Assembly: GCA_003427395.1 (NCBI GenBank)
Contig: BFEA01000049.1
Coordinates: 4,368,435 to 4,390,680 of the forward strand
From: Chara braunii
Lineage: Eukaryota; Streptophyta; Charophyceae; Charales; Characeae
DNA: 22,246 nucleotides
Direction: 5' to 3'
How positions within the stretch are numbered: the stretch's first letter is position 1; each line of letters begins with the position of its first letter. Shown here piece after piece: positions 1-8,808 of the stretch. The position numbers and the translations under genes were made by a program. Under the pieces are notes generated by a model, which was given only the letters and a program-made list of their open reading frames with translations, was not told the DNA's origin and did not search any database.

Positions 1-1313
1 AACATTAACTGACCCTTCTTCTTCCAGTCCTGGGGGAGTCTCTTCCTACCATCATGAGACACCTGATGCGCGGATCCCAGCTTGGCCTCTATATCTAGGG
101 CCTTCCTGATGAATGTAGCAAAGCTGCGTTGGTCTATGTAGGCTTCATCCACCAGTTTCGTCCTGACTTCTGATGGAAGACATCTCAAATAATCTGTGAG
201 GAGTACTTGATGGTCAAAGCGCACACAAGGTACTACGATCAGACGTTCTACAGCGTCTGTGACTTCACGAACATTCTTGTACTTTTTGGCACAAAGATTG
301 TTGATCGCGTTGGTGGCCTTCTGAGCCCCTTGAGGGCACCTCTTGTACACAGTCTGTACGAAATGTTCCAATGTCTGGGCCTGTGCCCATGCATCGAAGT
401 CTTGACCATAGCCCTGTTGCTGCACTAACCCGTTCAACCAACGTGCATATGCAGGCACAGTTCTTACCCAGGTGTCCAGATCCTCATCCTTCTTCCTGTC
501 TCCAGAAAAAGGCTTAGGACTCAGCAAAGGAATCTTGGGCATCCACTGCATAGGCTGCATGGGCACAGGGACTTGCTGCAGCGGCTGCATAGCCACTGAA
601 ACAGGCTGTTGCACACTAACCTGGGCCTAGCTTGACAGTGGGACTGTAGTGGCCACTGTCGTAGATGGTACGACTGAGACTCTATGAACCTGAGCACTAG
701 TTGCTACTAAACCACCTGGAGGGGGCATGCCAAACATAGGAGAGAAAGATGGCCCTGTGGGTTGCGGCCTCGATGAAGGACCCGCACCCGCAGGGGGAGC
801 AACAACAAACTGCGGCTGCCTCATCACTGTACGAGGAGCCCGAAGTTCAGCGAGGATTTGTTTCTGGCCTGCCACCAATTCGGTCAGCAATTCCTGCTGG
901 ACATTCTGTGCTTCTGCCACTGATAATAAAGCACTACGCAGCACACGGACAGCAGGGTCTAATGCCGCCTCATCTAGCCCTTCCAGTCTGCCTAGCTCCT
1001 GCACTCTACTTCCTAGGCTAGCCTTTCTGAGTATTGCTCTTCTTCTCCTCTCTGCTGCTTCGTCCAATTGCCGCTGCAGCTCATCCTGAAGCTCTTCTGC
1101 TTGTTGGATTTCTAAATCCTCCGGTGTGAGTGGACTCTGCTGGCTGACTTGCAAACCAACAGACTGACTAACTGCACCCTGACCTGCTCCTGACGAAGAA
1201 GATTGGGAAGAGGTTTGTGACGTAGAGGCGGCGGTAGCCATCGCAGCCACTAAGCTGGCTGCTGCGTCCCTAATCCTCCTCGCTGCTACCCTCTCCTCAT
1301 CAACAGCAAACAT
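1..1313 (-). pseudogene. Element C gag (capsid/nucleocapsid polyprotein), 3' end outside window, one nonsense codon
   Basis: Gag packages the element RNA into virus-like particles. The translated strand shows, in order, an Ala/Ser/Gln-rich N-terminus, a charged helical, coiled-coil-like stretch (LEIQQAEELQDELQRQLDEA), a Pro/Thr/Val-rich linker, and the capsid-like gag core (KPFSGDRKKDEDLDTW and following), matching elements A and B. The frame is closed once by TAG at 627-629, where element A has CAG; beyond it the frame stays open to the window edge. Two in-frame deletions are visible against A and B: about 26 residues near 440-455 (after VPAYA) and 2 residues in the WHDPQGA region. The start is uncertain: ATG at 1311-1313 suits the homology, but an upstream ATG at 1413-1415 is also in frame. 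The N-terminus lacks the MSDASTSEE opening of the other copies. Confidence 0.75.
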
Positions 1314-2539
1314 GAGTGAGACTCGGTAGAAGAGAAGTGGAATAAAACGTGTGAGCACCGACAATTTCAGAGAATTCCAGAGAAAAGACATCGTGACGTG
1401 CGTCTGCCGCACCATAAATACTCAATTAACGATAATAAATTCCACGGCCGCACTGATCTACCACAACAAGATTTCAAAGAACCGAAGAAAAAGAATCAGA
1501 TACAATTATTTCTATTTCTAACTATTGCTGTTCTTTGTCTGTCCGTGTGACGACGTCCTAAACAAGAGTGTACAGGTACCACGTCAGGCCCGTGTGATCA
1601 GACACAACACACAAGTAAGTATGCAAACACCACACACAGCAACAACAGGTAAGTATGGCGACAACAATCACAAAACAGTTTGTCAGCAATCTTCGTTGGT
1701 TTGCTGTGTCTTCTCGATATCAGTGCGATCACGCACTCCCCCTGACAGCTGGCACTACAGCTCTGTAATCTGTCCAGTCAGCTGTACTGCGGTCGTCTTT
1801 AGAGTGCACCTCTTACTTGGCAGTATCCTGCCTGCCACGTGTCATCCCTGGAGTGCCAACATAGCAAATGTTGCCACGTCAGCACTCTATCCAGTCTGTA
1901 AATAATGGGATGCCACGTCAGCAAATGTGTAGTCTGATCCTCGCCACGTGCCTCTTCCAAGCGTCACGTGAGATACCTTCGCCGTTCCAGCCAGTCAGAT
2001 CATGCCACGTCAGCCAAGGAGTTCAATGCCACGTCAACAGGCAGCCACCACCTCATAAGACAGGTGTGATGACCTGCTCCCGCTACGTCAGCAATCAATC
2101 TTCTTTCCTCCAGGCCACGTCAACATCTGCAGTAGACCCCGTCGCGTGTCAGCAGCACAAGGAGTGCCACATCAGCAATCAACAGGGTCTTCAGACGCAG
2201 CACGATATGTGCCACGTCAGCAAGGGGTCGCGATTCCACGTTACTGTCGCGATCCTGACTGGTGTGCGGTATCCTTTGTCGCGATCCCGACTGCCACGTC
2301 AGCAGCCTGGGATGTCTTCTCGCCGGCAGAGTCTGTACCTCGTCAACTTCCCCGGTCAAGTTTTCTCGCCAGTGAATCTGCACTTCGTCAACAAACCCCG
2401 AGAGTGTGTTCTTGCCAGAGAGGTATGTGCCACGTTAATACCCCCAGCGTATCCCTTGCCACGTCATCACCTACTCAACTTTACTTACCTGCGTGCCACC
2501 TGGCGCGTAATCAATATACAAATGTCGTCGTCAGGAGAA
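1314..2539 (-). other. Element C untranslated leader between primer-binding site and gag
   Basis: This 1.2 kb stretch lies between the primer-binding site and the gag start. It has no ORF with recognisable homology; those on the plus strand are antisense shadows. It does not resemble the leader of elements A and B. Its main content is a dispersed array of ACGT-core motifs (listed separately), plus a second short repeat, GTCGCGATCC or close variants, near 2227, 2247 and 2279. Confidence 0.6.
1872..2469. repeat. Dispersed array of TGCCACGTCAGCA-type motifs
   Basis: Exact TGCCACGTCAGC occurs at 1872, 1911, 2003, 2210 and 2292, with a sixth copy at 3007 inside the LTR. Close variants sit at 1579 (CCACGTCAGG), 1835 (CCACGTGTCA), 2027 (TGCCACGTCAACA), 2082 (GCTACGTCAGCA), 2113 (GGCCACGTCAACA), 2165 (TGCCACATCAGCA), 2428 (TGCCACGTTAATA) and 2457 (TGCCACGTCATCA). 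Spacing is irregular, roughly 20-150 bases, so this is not a simple tandem satellite. The sense strand of element C reads TGCTGACGTGGCA. TGACGTGG is a known bZIP-type binding core (plant ACGT elements, ER-stress elements); a regulatory role here is inference. Confidence 0.7.
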
Positions 2540-2553
2540 CTGCTCGAATACCA
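2540..2553 (-). other. Primer-binding site of element C (initiator Met-tRNA type)
   Basis: On the minus strand the sequence TGGTATTCGAGCAG begins 3 bases (ATT) inside the LTR end. It resembles the common plant LTR-element site TGGTATCAGAGC with a few mismatches, and elements A and B have the same CA-ATT-TGGTAT spacing. The site would prime minus-strand cDNA synthesis. It also fixes the inner LTR end. Confidence 0.7.
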
Positions 2554-2935
2554 AATTGCAATGAACCCAGATCGTGAAGACAGTTGTCAACAATGCAAAC
2601 CCAGATAAATGTCCATCGGCTGATGATTACGAATAGTCAAAATCGTAACCAGACAGAATGAGATGAGGTAATCATACACAGACGAAAAGAGAGGAGGGAG
2701 AAGAGACAAAGGAGAGGAAAGTACAATGCCCACTCCTGCTTCGGGCTCCCTCCTCTACTACCACCTCAATAATCAATAGTCTAAATGAGTATCTAATCAG
2801 TCCCACATCAGCACTGGAGCAATGTCGACATGAAGACAGCCAGGTACGTATCCACGAACTCTCCACAGTCCTGATCTCCTCCGGAAGTGACGATGAACAG
2901 AACAGCAATGCCGATCATGTAGTCCCAGCCATAGA

Positions 2936-3020
2936 ACACGTGGCAGCAGCCACGTCAACCAATGATACACGTGGCAGCAGCCACATCAGCGACAACGCAT
3001 GGCAGCTGCCACGTCAGCAT
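2936..3020. repeat. Roughly 31 bp tandem repeat, about 2.7 copies, each with an ACGT-motif inverted pair
   Basis: Units begin near 2936, 2967 and 2998. The first carries ACGTGGC-AGCA-GCCACGT (2938-2955), a perfect 7 bp inverted repeat. The second has the same with one change (GCCACAT), and the third has TGGCAGCTGCCA followed by an exact TGCCACGTCAGC. This is the same motif family as the leader array, here inside the LTR. Confidence 0.75.
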
Positions 3021-3083
3021 GCCAAGAAGATAGGAGCAAGCCGGCCACCATGCCGGACTAGCAGCGCCTCGCCAAGTCACAAT

Positions 3084-3130
3084 GCCAGCGTCGCAGCGTC
3101 GAGCCAACGTCGCAGCGTCGAGCCAGCGTT
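3084..3130. repeat. 19 bp tandem repeat in LTR of element C
   Basis: GCCAGCGTCGCAGCGTCGA (3084-3102) is followed by a copy with one change (3103-3121) and a partial third copy (from 3122). Confidence 0.8.
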
Positions 3131-3557
3131 GAAGTCAACACGTGAAGTCAGCATCAACGCAAGACAGAATGAATGTCAAAGCCAGGAAGTTAGCGCTTAT
3201 GTAGCGTTGATGCCGGGCCTGGACCCCGGTTGCTGCCTCCCTCAATCGTCCAGATCTCAATGCAAACGAGGGCCTAGATTGGTCGGAAACCGAATTCTCT
3301 CCGGCCTGGATGCTGTCTGGGTACCTGCGCACAACAAGTGAGTGTATCCAACCAAGGGCCTGGGTGCGGTACCTTTGACTCTACAGTTGACTTTGACCCT
3401 TGAATTTCCTGTGTGCAGTCTTCGGTCACACAGCCATTCACGACCGACTCAGGCCTGGGCGTGTTTTAGTCACACAGCCGAGCGCAGACCATTTCAGGTC
3501 TGCGTGGGCTGGGGCTGAGTTCTGGGCCCCAAGCTACTTCTGAACAGGGTTATTACA

Positions 3558-3602
3558 TTTTCCAAAGAAGAAAAAAATTCCGAATACAAAATGTCAAAAA
3601 AG
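3558..3602. other. AT-rich host strip between elements C and A
   Basis: A 45 bp A-rich strip lies between the inferred outer end of the C LTR and the TGCA end of the A LTR. Its last four bases (AAAG, 3599-3602) are one half of the target duplication of element A. No gene is visible. Confidence 0.6.
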
Positions 3603-4640
3603 TGCAAGGAGAATAAGTAACAGCGAGATGACAATTCCAGATCACAACATCACATTGAAAGCCAAATAGTCACACTGTGTCCAGAGAGCAGCATTGCACC
3701 AATAATACACCAATGGAGGTTCGTAGCCCTGAAAACCAATGTTCATGGAGAGCATACTCTCTCCTCCCAACACAAGAGTCCAGTTCCTTCACACTCACAC
3801 TTGGCACTCAACGCCCAACCTACTCCTACACAGCTACTACAGAGTCCAGACTACAAAAAGACAATGCAACTGTTGACATCAGCGGCAGCCCGAAGTACCT
3901 GAAGATGTCGCCCATGCGGACCATCGCCAATACAAGGTACGTGCCCTGACATCATCATCATCATCATCATCCTTCACCTATCCCCTGACTACACCACACC
4001 TGTCCTCTCTTTGACCCGAAGACCACCCCTGCACTTCAGTGTAGTCCAAGCCCACCAGATATGGTGGCTGGGCTATGGCGCTGCCCTCAGCAACGCCCTC
4101 CTCCTCTGCACGACCGCACGTGCTGCACCTCGCCTCTAAGCGCTAGCAGCAGCCTACGAGCATGAGCTTCAGCAGCGCTGCCGCTAGCATGTGAGTGCCT
4201 GAATGCGGCTGCCTCGCCAGAGCTCTTTCCTTTATGGAAAAGAGCTGGCCAGCTCTCGCAGCCTGGCTGGGCTGGCCTGGGCCCAGAAGCTTCCGGAAGG
4301 CCCCAGGAGGCTGCCTGGATGCAGCAGCTACTGGGCTGCTGGGCCTCGTTCGGTTGGGCACCCAACTGTCTCTGTATGAGGCTGCGAATCACGCCCAGGG
4401 CCTGCATTCTTTGGAAAGGCCCGGTAGGCCGTGGAAATGTCTTCGGTGCTCAGCCTGTGTTTCTTTCAACCAACTGGCGCGTCGCAATTGCCTGGACCCC
4501 AAATATGAAATTGACAATCGAGGGCCTCTTGCAAAAAGCCAGGCCCGCCTTCACTTAGGGCGGGCACCTCCGCCTTCACTTATGGCGGGTAAGGCTGCAA
4601 ACAAGGCCCCATAGGCCTATCGAGGACCCTGATCCTCGCA
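3603..4640 (-). repeat. 3' LTR of element A
   Basis: On the minus strand it runs from TGCGAGGATC (4640) to TCCTTGCA (3603). It is near-identical to 11523-12529; a stretch of about 130 bases differs at two positions. It holds a CAT microsatellite (3951-3970), a hairpin around 4221-4244 with a TTTAT centre, and two tandem GC hairpins with TTCACTTA-type loops (4543-4565 and 4570-4588). It is related to the LTRs of element B but clearly diverged. Confidence 0.9.
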
Positions 4641-4653
4641 TTCCCTCCTCCTT
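4641..4653 (-). other. Polypurine tract of element A
   Basis: The minus strand reads AAAGGAGGAGGGAA immediately before the 3' LTR, the position of the plus-strand primer in LTR elements. Element B has the matching AGGAGGAGGGAA at 20764-20775. Confidence 0.8.
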
Positions 4654-4680
4654 TACTTCGTGAGTCCTCTAAGAAGTCTC

Positions 4681-5247
4681 TTATTCTGCAGACATCTTCC
4701 CCTTGAGTGCTCTTTCATAGCCTGCGATTACTTGAGGTGCTGTTCTCATGAGTTCTTCTCGTGTGAACCACCGGTCTTCTTTAGGATCCAGATGATGTCT
4801 GAAGCTCACACGATACTGCATTCTCGGTTTAGGAGGTCGCCCTCTGCCTGATGGTCGAGGAACAGGCATCACTCGATGCTCGATGATCTGGTCAATGTCC
4901 ACTTCGCCATCCATGGTTGGGGGCAGCATTGATCTTCTGGAAGGAAGCTGCTCAGTGGCAGCGAAAGGTGCCAGCTTGGAGGCATGAAACATTGGGTAGG
5001 TGCGTAGGTGTGCAGGAATACGGATCACGTATAAAGGCCCATCCGGTTGATCCCCTACAACGTCCAAGATCTCCCAGGGCCCGAAATACTGTGGCATCAG
5101 TTTTTTGGATATCCCCAACTCCTGACGTAATTCAGATGACTTTACCCAGACTCGTTCACCTACCTGAAAGTTAGAGGGCCGTCTATGCTTATTCTCAGAT
5201 GCAACCATAGCATCTTGAGACTTCCTAATATGTTCAACGGCCTGCTA
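4681..5247 (-). pseudogene. Element A integrase C-terminus with chromodomain-like tail
   Basis: This is the last part of pol, cut from the rest of integrase by TAG at 5245-5247 where element B has CAG; the frame is unchanged. After the stop come QAVEHIRKS, then SENKHRRPSNFQVGERVWV, a GPY/F-like stretch (QYFGPWEILDVVG) and FHASKLAPF, typical of the gypsy integrase C-terminus. The tail GEVDIDQIIEHR ... YRVSFRHHLDPKEDRWFTREEL ... IAGYERAL resembles a chromodomain, which in chromoviruses steers integration to particular chromatin. It ends with a natural TAA/TAG-type stop near 4681, 28 bases before the polypurine tract. This copy keeps the chromodomain better than element B, which frameshifts before it. 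Confidence 0.85.
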
Positions 5248-6318
5248 CAGCATCTGTTCATATTTGACAGCAAAATCTATGCTGCCAGGGGCTGCAGTAG
5301 ATTGTCTTTCTGGTAGCAGAAAGTCCAATGCAGTTTTGGGCTTCCAACCAAGATGTAACTGGTTGGGAGTCGTACCGGTTGTATTGTGCACATCATTGTT
5401 GTACAAGCTGGCGACGAGAGGTAACTTCTCGTCCCAGTCATCCTGACTTGGCTTAATGTAATGCCGACGCAGGTGCTGTACTACCTGGTTCACCTGTTCT
5501 GCCTGACCATTTGACTTAGGGTGATTCCCTGAAGTCATTTGGAGTTTGGTGCCCATCTGTTCAGCAGTTGACTGCCACAGTTCACTTGTGAATCTCACAT
5601 CCCTATCGCTAACGATGGATGTCGGCAAACCAAAATCCCGTACCCAATTATCCATAAACAGTTTGATGACGTAGTCAGTTTTAACTGTTTCTGGCATGGC
5701 AATCAGTCTTGCGTACTTAGTAAAACGGTCCACTATAACAAAGATATGCCTCTTTCCCGACTTGCTGGTCGCAAGGGTGTCCATGAAATCCATAGACACA
5801 CTCTGCCCTGGTCCTTCAGGAATCGGCAAGGGCTTGATCAGCCCAAGCGGAGCCTGAGTCCTTGGTTTGTCTCTTTGGCGAACCTCGCAAGTTTCAATAT
5901 AGCGTTTTGCATACATCATCATAGAAGGCCACCGGAATCTTTGTACTAAGTTCGTTGATGTATTTTTGTAGCCAAAATGACCAGTTGCATCGTGACATTC
6001 TCCTAAAAATAAACTACGCAACAACTCACTACTGGGAACACACAACCTTTTATTCCCTGCCTTCTCAAGAAACAACAAGTCGTCTACCATCGTAAATTCG
6101 TCCAAAGTCTTTTTATCCTTTGCCTTGAATCTACTAATGATCTCGGACATAACTGGATCTTGCTGATAGGCATCCACCAATGATCGAGTCAAATCGCTAG
6201 ATATGCCAAACTCTGTTACTAGTGCGCCCAGATAGTCCGCCCGGTGAGATAATGCATCAACCACTTTATTGTACTCTCCCTTGATTGGATCAAGTTGATA
6301 GTCATACATGTCTATCAC
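5245..6318 (-). pseudogene. Element A integrase (zinc-binding and catalytic core), preceded by end of RNase H
   Basis: This is the longest intact piece of A pol. It opens with the last part of RNase H (DALSH, where the terminal Asp is kept). The integrase zinc domain follows: ECHDATGHFG supplies the two His, but TCEVRQRD has Arg (codon 5878-5880) where element B has Cys, so the HHCC finger is broken. The catalytic core keeps all three acidic residues: VSMDFMD, VSDRD, and SNGQAEQ, with 35 residues between the second Asp and Glu (DD35E). Integrase inserts the cDNA into the chromosome. The segment ends at TAG 5245-5247; upstream it is cut off by TGA at 6325-6327 (TGG in B). Confidence 0.9.
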
Positions 6319-6780
6319 TTGTATTCAGCGCTTGAGTGCGTCAGAGAGTACTGGCTGAGTCTTGATCCAGCGCAAGGTCTCATGATCAGATCTTACATAG
6401 AAGAATCTACCAAGGAGATAGTGTCTCCAATGTACCAGTGCTCTTTATAGGGCATAGAGCTCACGCTCATAAGTGGACTTAGCTAGTTTCTGAGATGGCA
6501 TCTTTTTGCTCATGTACTCGATAGGTCTCAACTTAGGCCCCTCCTTTTGCGCAAGGACCGCGCCTATGCCATATTGGCTGGCGTCTGTGGTCACGACAAA
6601 CGGCTTATCAGGATCAAGAAGTTTAAGAACTTCGTAGTGTGTCAGAGCATACTTCAATTTCTTGAAGCTTGCTTCACACTCTTCAGTCCACTCCCAAGGT
6701 GTGTCAAGTTGAGTTAGATCGGTCAATGGGGAAGCTATAGTACTATAGTTTTTCACAAACGGACGATAGTAGCCCGTCAT
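6319..6780 (-). pseudogene. Element A RNase H domain
   Basis: It degrades the RNA strand during cDNA synthesis. Seen here: MTGYYRPFVKNYS and DTPWEWTEECEASF (RT connection), then TTDASQYGIGAVLAQ (first Asp), YERELYAL (Glu) and, after a TAA at 6445-6447, VRSDHETLRW (Asp). A second stop, TGA at 6325-6327, follows in the same frame. The four acidic positions look preserved, so the lesions are nonsense changes rather than lost active-site residues. The domain is separated from RT by a 1-base deletion near 6815-6825, where element B has one more C in the DWPRPQT region. Confidence 0.85.
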
Positions 6781-6782
6781 CC

Positions 6783-7547
6783 CTAAAAACGATATGACCT
6801 CAGTAACAGTCTGAGGTCTGGCCAGTCACGTATGCTGGCCACCTTCGCATCTTCCGACCTCAATCCATCTGCTGAAATTTCATGACCCAAGTACAGGATC
6901 TTGGTGCGACCAAACTCGCATTTATCCAAGTTCACTTTGTACTGGTGCTGTCTAAGGAGACCTAGCACTGTTTTCAAGTGCTCAGCGTGTTCCTCTACAG
7001 TCCTACTAAAGATGAGAATATCGTACACGACGATAAACTTGTCCAGGTAGTCATGAAAAATCTTGTTCATCGCGTGCTGGAACGTACCAGGCGCATTGCA
7101 TAGGCCAAAAGGCATCACCACAAACTCGTACAGACCGTGCCTGGTCTGAAATGCGGTTTTGTGTTGATGCTCAGGTCTAACAACAATTTGATGGTATCCG
7201 GACTTCAGATCTATCTTTGTGAAGTACCGACATCCCTGCACTCTATCCAAGAGGTCGTCAATGCGGGGTAGGGGCTCCGCGTTCTTAACGGTGATGGCAT
7301 TGAGGCCCCTATAGTCAATGCACATCCTTAATGGACCTCCCTTCTTTGGGACAAATAAGACTGGCGCACCGTAAGGGGAGGTACTAGGCCGTATCCATCC
7401 CTTCTATGTGAGCTCCTTGAGCTGGCGGCAAAGATCATCTAACTTCGCAGGAGACATCCTATAGATTCTTCCTCTAGGCAGCTTGCTACCTGGGACAGTC
7501 TCTATCGCATGTACAACCTCCCTTTCCACCACGCCTGTGGGCTCCTA
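6783..7547 (-). pseudogene. Element A reverse transcriptase, active site deleted
   Basis: The translation reads through the PR-RT linker (EPTGVVEREVVHAIE), MSPAKLDDL, a TAG at 7404-7406, [51 protein letters not shown] (first catalytic Asp kept), [24 protein letters not shown], then FIVVYDILIFSR. Element B has [12 protein letters not shown] here, so 9 bases are missing near 7019-7030 and the YLDD box is reduced to YD. Without it the enzyme cannot polymerise. The conserved KVNLDKCEFG and LGHEI follow. The segment begins after an in-frame TAG (7545-7547) that element B shares, and ends at a frameshift. Confidence 0.9.
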
Positions 7548-7627
7548 AAAAAGGTCTGAATATTATGCGACGGCTGTTTCTATCTCTTGGGGTGTTTTAA
7601 CGGCCTCCCCTTTCTCAGAGACAAATA

Positions 7628-8334
7628 CTAGATACATGCCCTCCTCGCGATTCTGCTTATAATAGTTATAAATGATGATGCACACGTGCACCCGTAGTTT
7701 TTTATTAGACTGCTAGCTTTGAACTTTTGCAATCTAACAGATCTACCGTTGGGCAACTTGTGAATCAATACCTTTCTATCCCAGTCAAACTGCGGTTTTG
7801 CGACCTCGAGGTAGTACATACCTAGGAGCATGTCAAATGGCAGTTCGTCGCTAACCAGGAAGGAGATTTTATGACTCATTTCCCCTCCTCCATAGGAGAA
7901 GGTGCAGACTACATCCTTGACATAGTCTTTCACAAACATTTGGTGCTTGTTGGCCAGCGTAGAAGCTACAATTCTGCTAAGCCGCTGCACTTGGTCCCCT
8001 AAGTGCAGTCTATCCACACAAGCACGACTGATGAAATTCCGTGTAGAGCCTATGCCTGCGAAGGCGCCAACCTTGCGGCCACCTACATCTACTTCTACCA
8101 CGAAATGTTCACCCTTTGGACCTCTACTGATCATCGCCCAAGAGTCCCTGGAGTCCTTCCCTGACCACTCAGTCTCTAACTCTTTTAGGGCCTCAGACAC
8201 ATCTCTCGAACAGAGCGTCGGTGGGTCTGAATGTGTCTGCGGGGCGATGTGTGGGTCTCTAGCCTTGGCCAACGCCTGAAGTGGGGAAGGCAACGTTACC
8301 ACTTCAGCACGAGTAAGAGCGGCTAACACTCCTA
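7628..8334 (-). pseudogene. Element A aspartic protease (start of pol), active-site Asp lost
   Basis: The protease would cleave Gag and Gag-Pol. Pol enters in the -1 frame relative to gag near the gag stop (8332-8334). Visible are VLAALTRAEVVTLPSPLQ, SWAMISRGPKGEHFVVEVDVGGRKVGAF, then AGIGSTRNFIS, where the active-site D(T/S)G should be: element B has DIG, so here Asp is Gly (codon 8054-8056). LPFDMLLGMYYLEVAKPQFDW is the usual second conserved block of the family. A 1-base deletion near 7665 shifts the frame and a TAA (7563-7565) lies further on. About 230 residues, the normal size for PR plus linker. Confidence 0.88.
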
Positions 8335-8353
8335 CTGGCCCGAGGTGTTTCCC
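8312..8353 (-). promoter_or_regulatory. Probable -1 ribosomal frameshift signal at gag-pol junction (element A)
   Basis: On the minus strand the heptamer GGGAAAC (8347-8353) is in gag phase as G GGA AAC, the canonical X XXY YYZ form. Ten bases later comes the stem AGTAGGAG / CTCTTACT (8 bp, one G-U pair, 9-base loop; 8312-8336), which spans the gag stop TAG (8332-8334). Pol downstream is open only in the -1 frame. Element B has the same arrangement. Function is inferred from sequence. Confidence 0.75.
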
Positions 8354-8808
8354 TGTGAGCTGCTCGCAGAAGCACTCCCAGGATTTGAAGATAAGCCCAC
8401 CACTGTTGGCGAGGCTACCTTCATTGTGACCTTTTTACCTCGGCACGTACGCGACGTGTGGCCATAATTGCCACAGTTCATGCAAGTGCCCCTAGCAACT
8501 CGATCCCTCCACACCTCACAATCCAAACCAAGCTTCACCCATGCGGGTGTTCCTTGGTCTCCCTGACACGCGGACCGTCCTACCTTCTTCTTCCCGGTCC
8601 CCCTAGCCTTTTCTTTGATGGGCGCCACGACTCCCCCATCCGAAGTCTCGCTGGCCCCATCCTGCTCTGTTAATTCCCCAAGGTTTGGGAATTCATCAAT
8701 CTCCGTCGTTTGACCATCATGGTCAACGAACATTAACTGACCTTTCTTCTTCCAGTCCTGGGGTAGTCTCTTCCTACCATCATGAGATACCTTATGCGCG
8801 GACCCCAA
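8332..8808 (-). pseudogene. Element A gag 3' part (nucleocapsid with CCHC knuckle)
   Basis: This is the C-terminal quarter of gag, from the SAHKVSHDGRKRLPQDWKKKGQLMF region to the TAG at 8332-8334. It contains an acidic stretch (EIDEFPNLGELTEQDGASET), a basic stretch (KARGTGKKK) and an intact zinc knuckle, CMNCGNYGHTSRTC (C-X2-C-X4-H-X4-C), which binds the element RNA. Its 5' end is abrupt: at about 8809 the sequence switches to the leader (ATCAAAATAAAAATAACATC), because the preceding gag block has been moved and inverted to 9841-11522. The open frame therefore starts within leader sequence, not at the real gag start. Confidence 0.88.

Larger units (their letters stand above)
1..3557 (-). mobile_element. 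Element C: 5' portion of a Ty3/gypsy-type LTR retrotransposon, cut by the window edge
   Basis: Reading leftward on the minus strand there is an LTR (3557 to 2557), a primer-binding site 3 bases inside it, a ~1.2 kb leader, and gag running off the left edge. Gag is clearly homologous to the gag of elements A and B, but the LTR and leader are not recognisably related to theirs. The pol genes and the second LTR lie outside the window, so the element's completeness and target duplication cannot be judged. The right edge abuts AT-rich DNA typical of the host strips elsewhere in the window. Confidence 0.75.
2557..3557 (-). repeat. 5' LTR of element C
   Basis: On the minus strand it opens TGTAATAACC at 3557 and closes TTGCA at 2557, giving TG...CA ends and about 1.0 kb, similar to the LTRs of A and B. 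The inner end is supported by the primer-binding site 3 bases away. The outer end is inferred from the TG dinucleotide and from the switch to AT-rich DNA at 3558. With only one copy in the window the boundaries cannot be confirmed by comparison. It holds two tandem repeats, listed separately. Confidence 0.6.

Noticed and set aside
1868-2608. 246-codon plus-strand ORF over the motif array
   Set aside because: It is antisense to the C leader and composed largely of translated TGCCACGTCAGCA repeats (PRQQ, HVSN-type words); no domain, so not called a gene.
1872-3020. CRISPR array or satellite explanation for the repeated 12-mer
   Set aside because: Spacing is irregular, units are short and degenerate, and the setting is a eukaryotic LTR element with no cas-like genes.
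2940-3341. 133-codon plus-strand ORF
   Set aside because: It lies antisense in the inferred C LTR across two tandem repeats, with no recognisable domain; the open frame is explained by GC-rich repeats.
4195-4614. ORFs of 79-139 codons in the LTRs, on both strands (also 12053-12397 and 12954-13579)
   Set aside because: They fall wholly in LTRs, differ in frame and length between LTR copies, and show no domain; GC-rich LTR sequence explains them.
7545-7560. TTTTTTA as a second -1 frameshift site before RT
   Set aside because: The heptamer is out of phase (codons are CTT TTT TAG) and RT continues in the same frame, so a frameshift there would not help.
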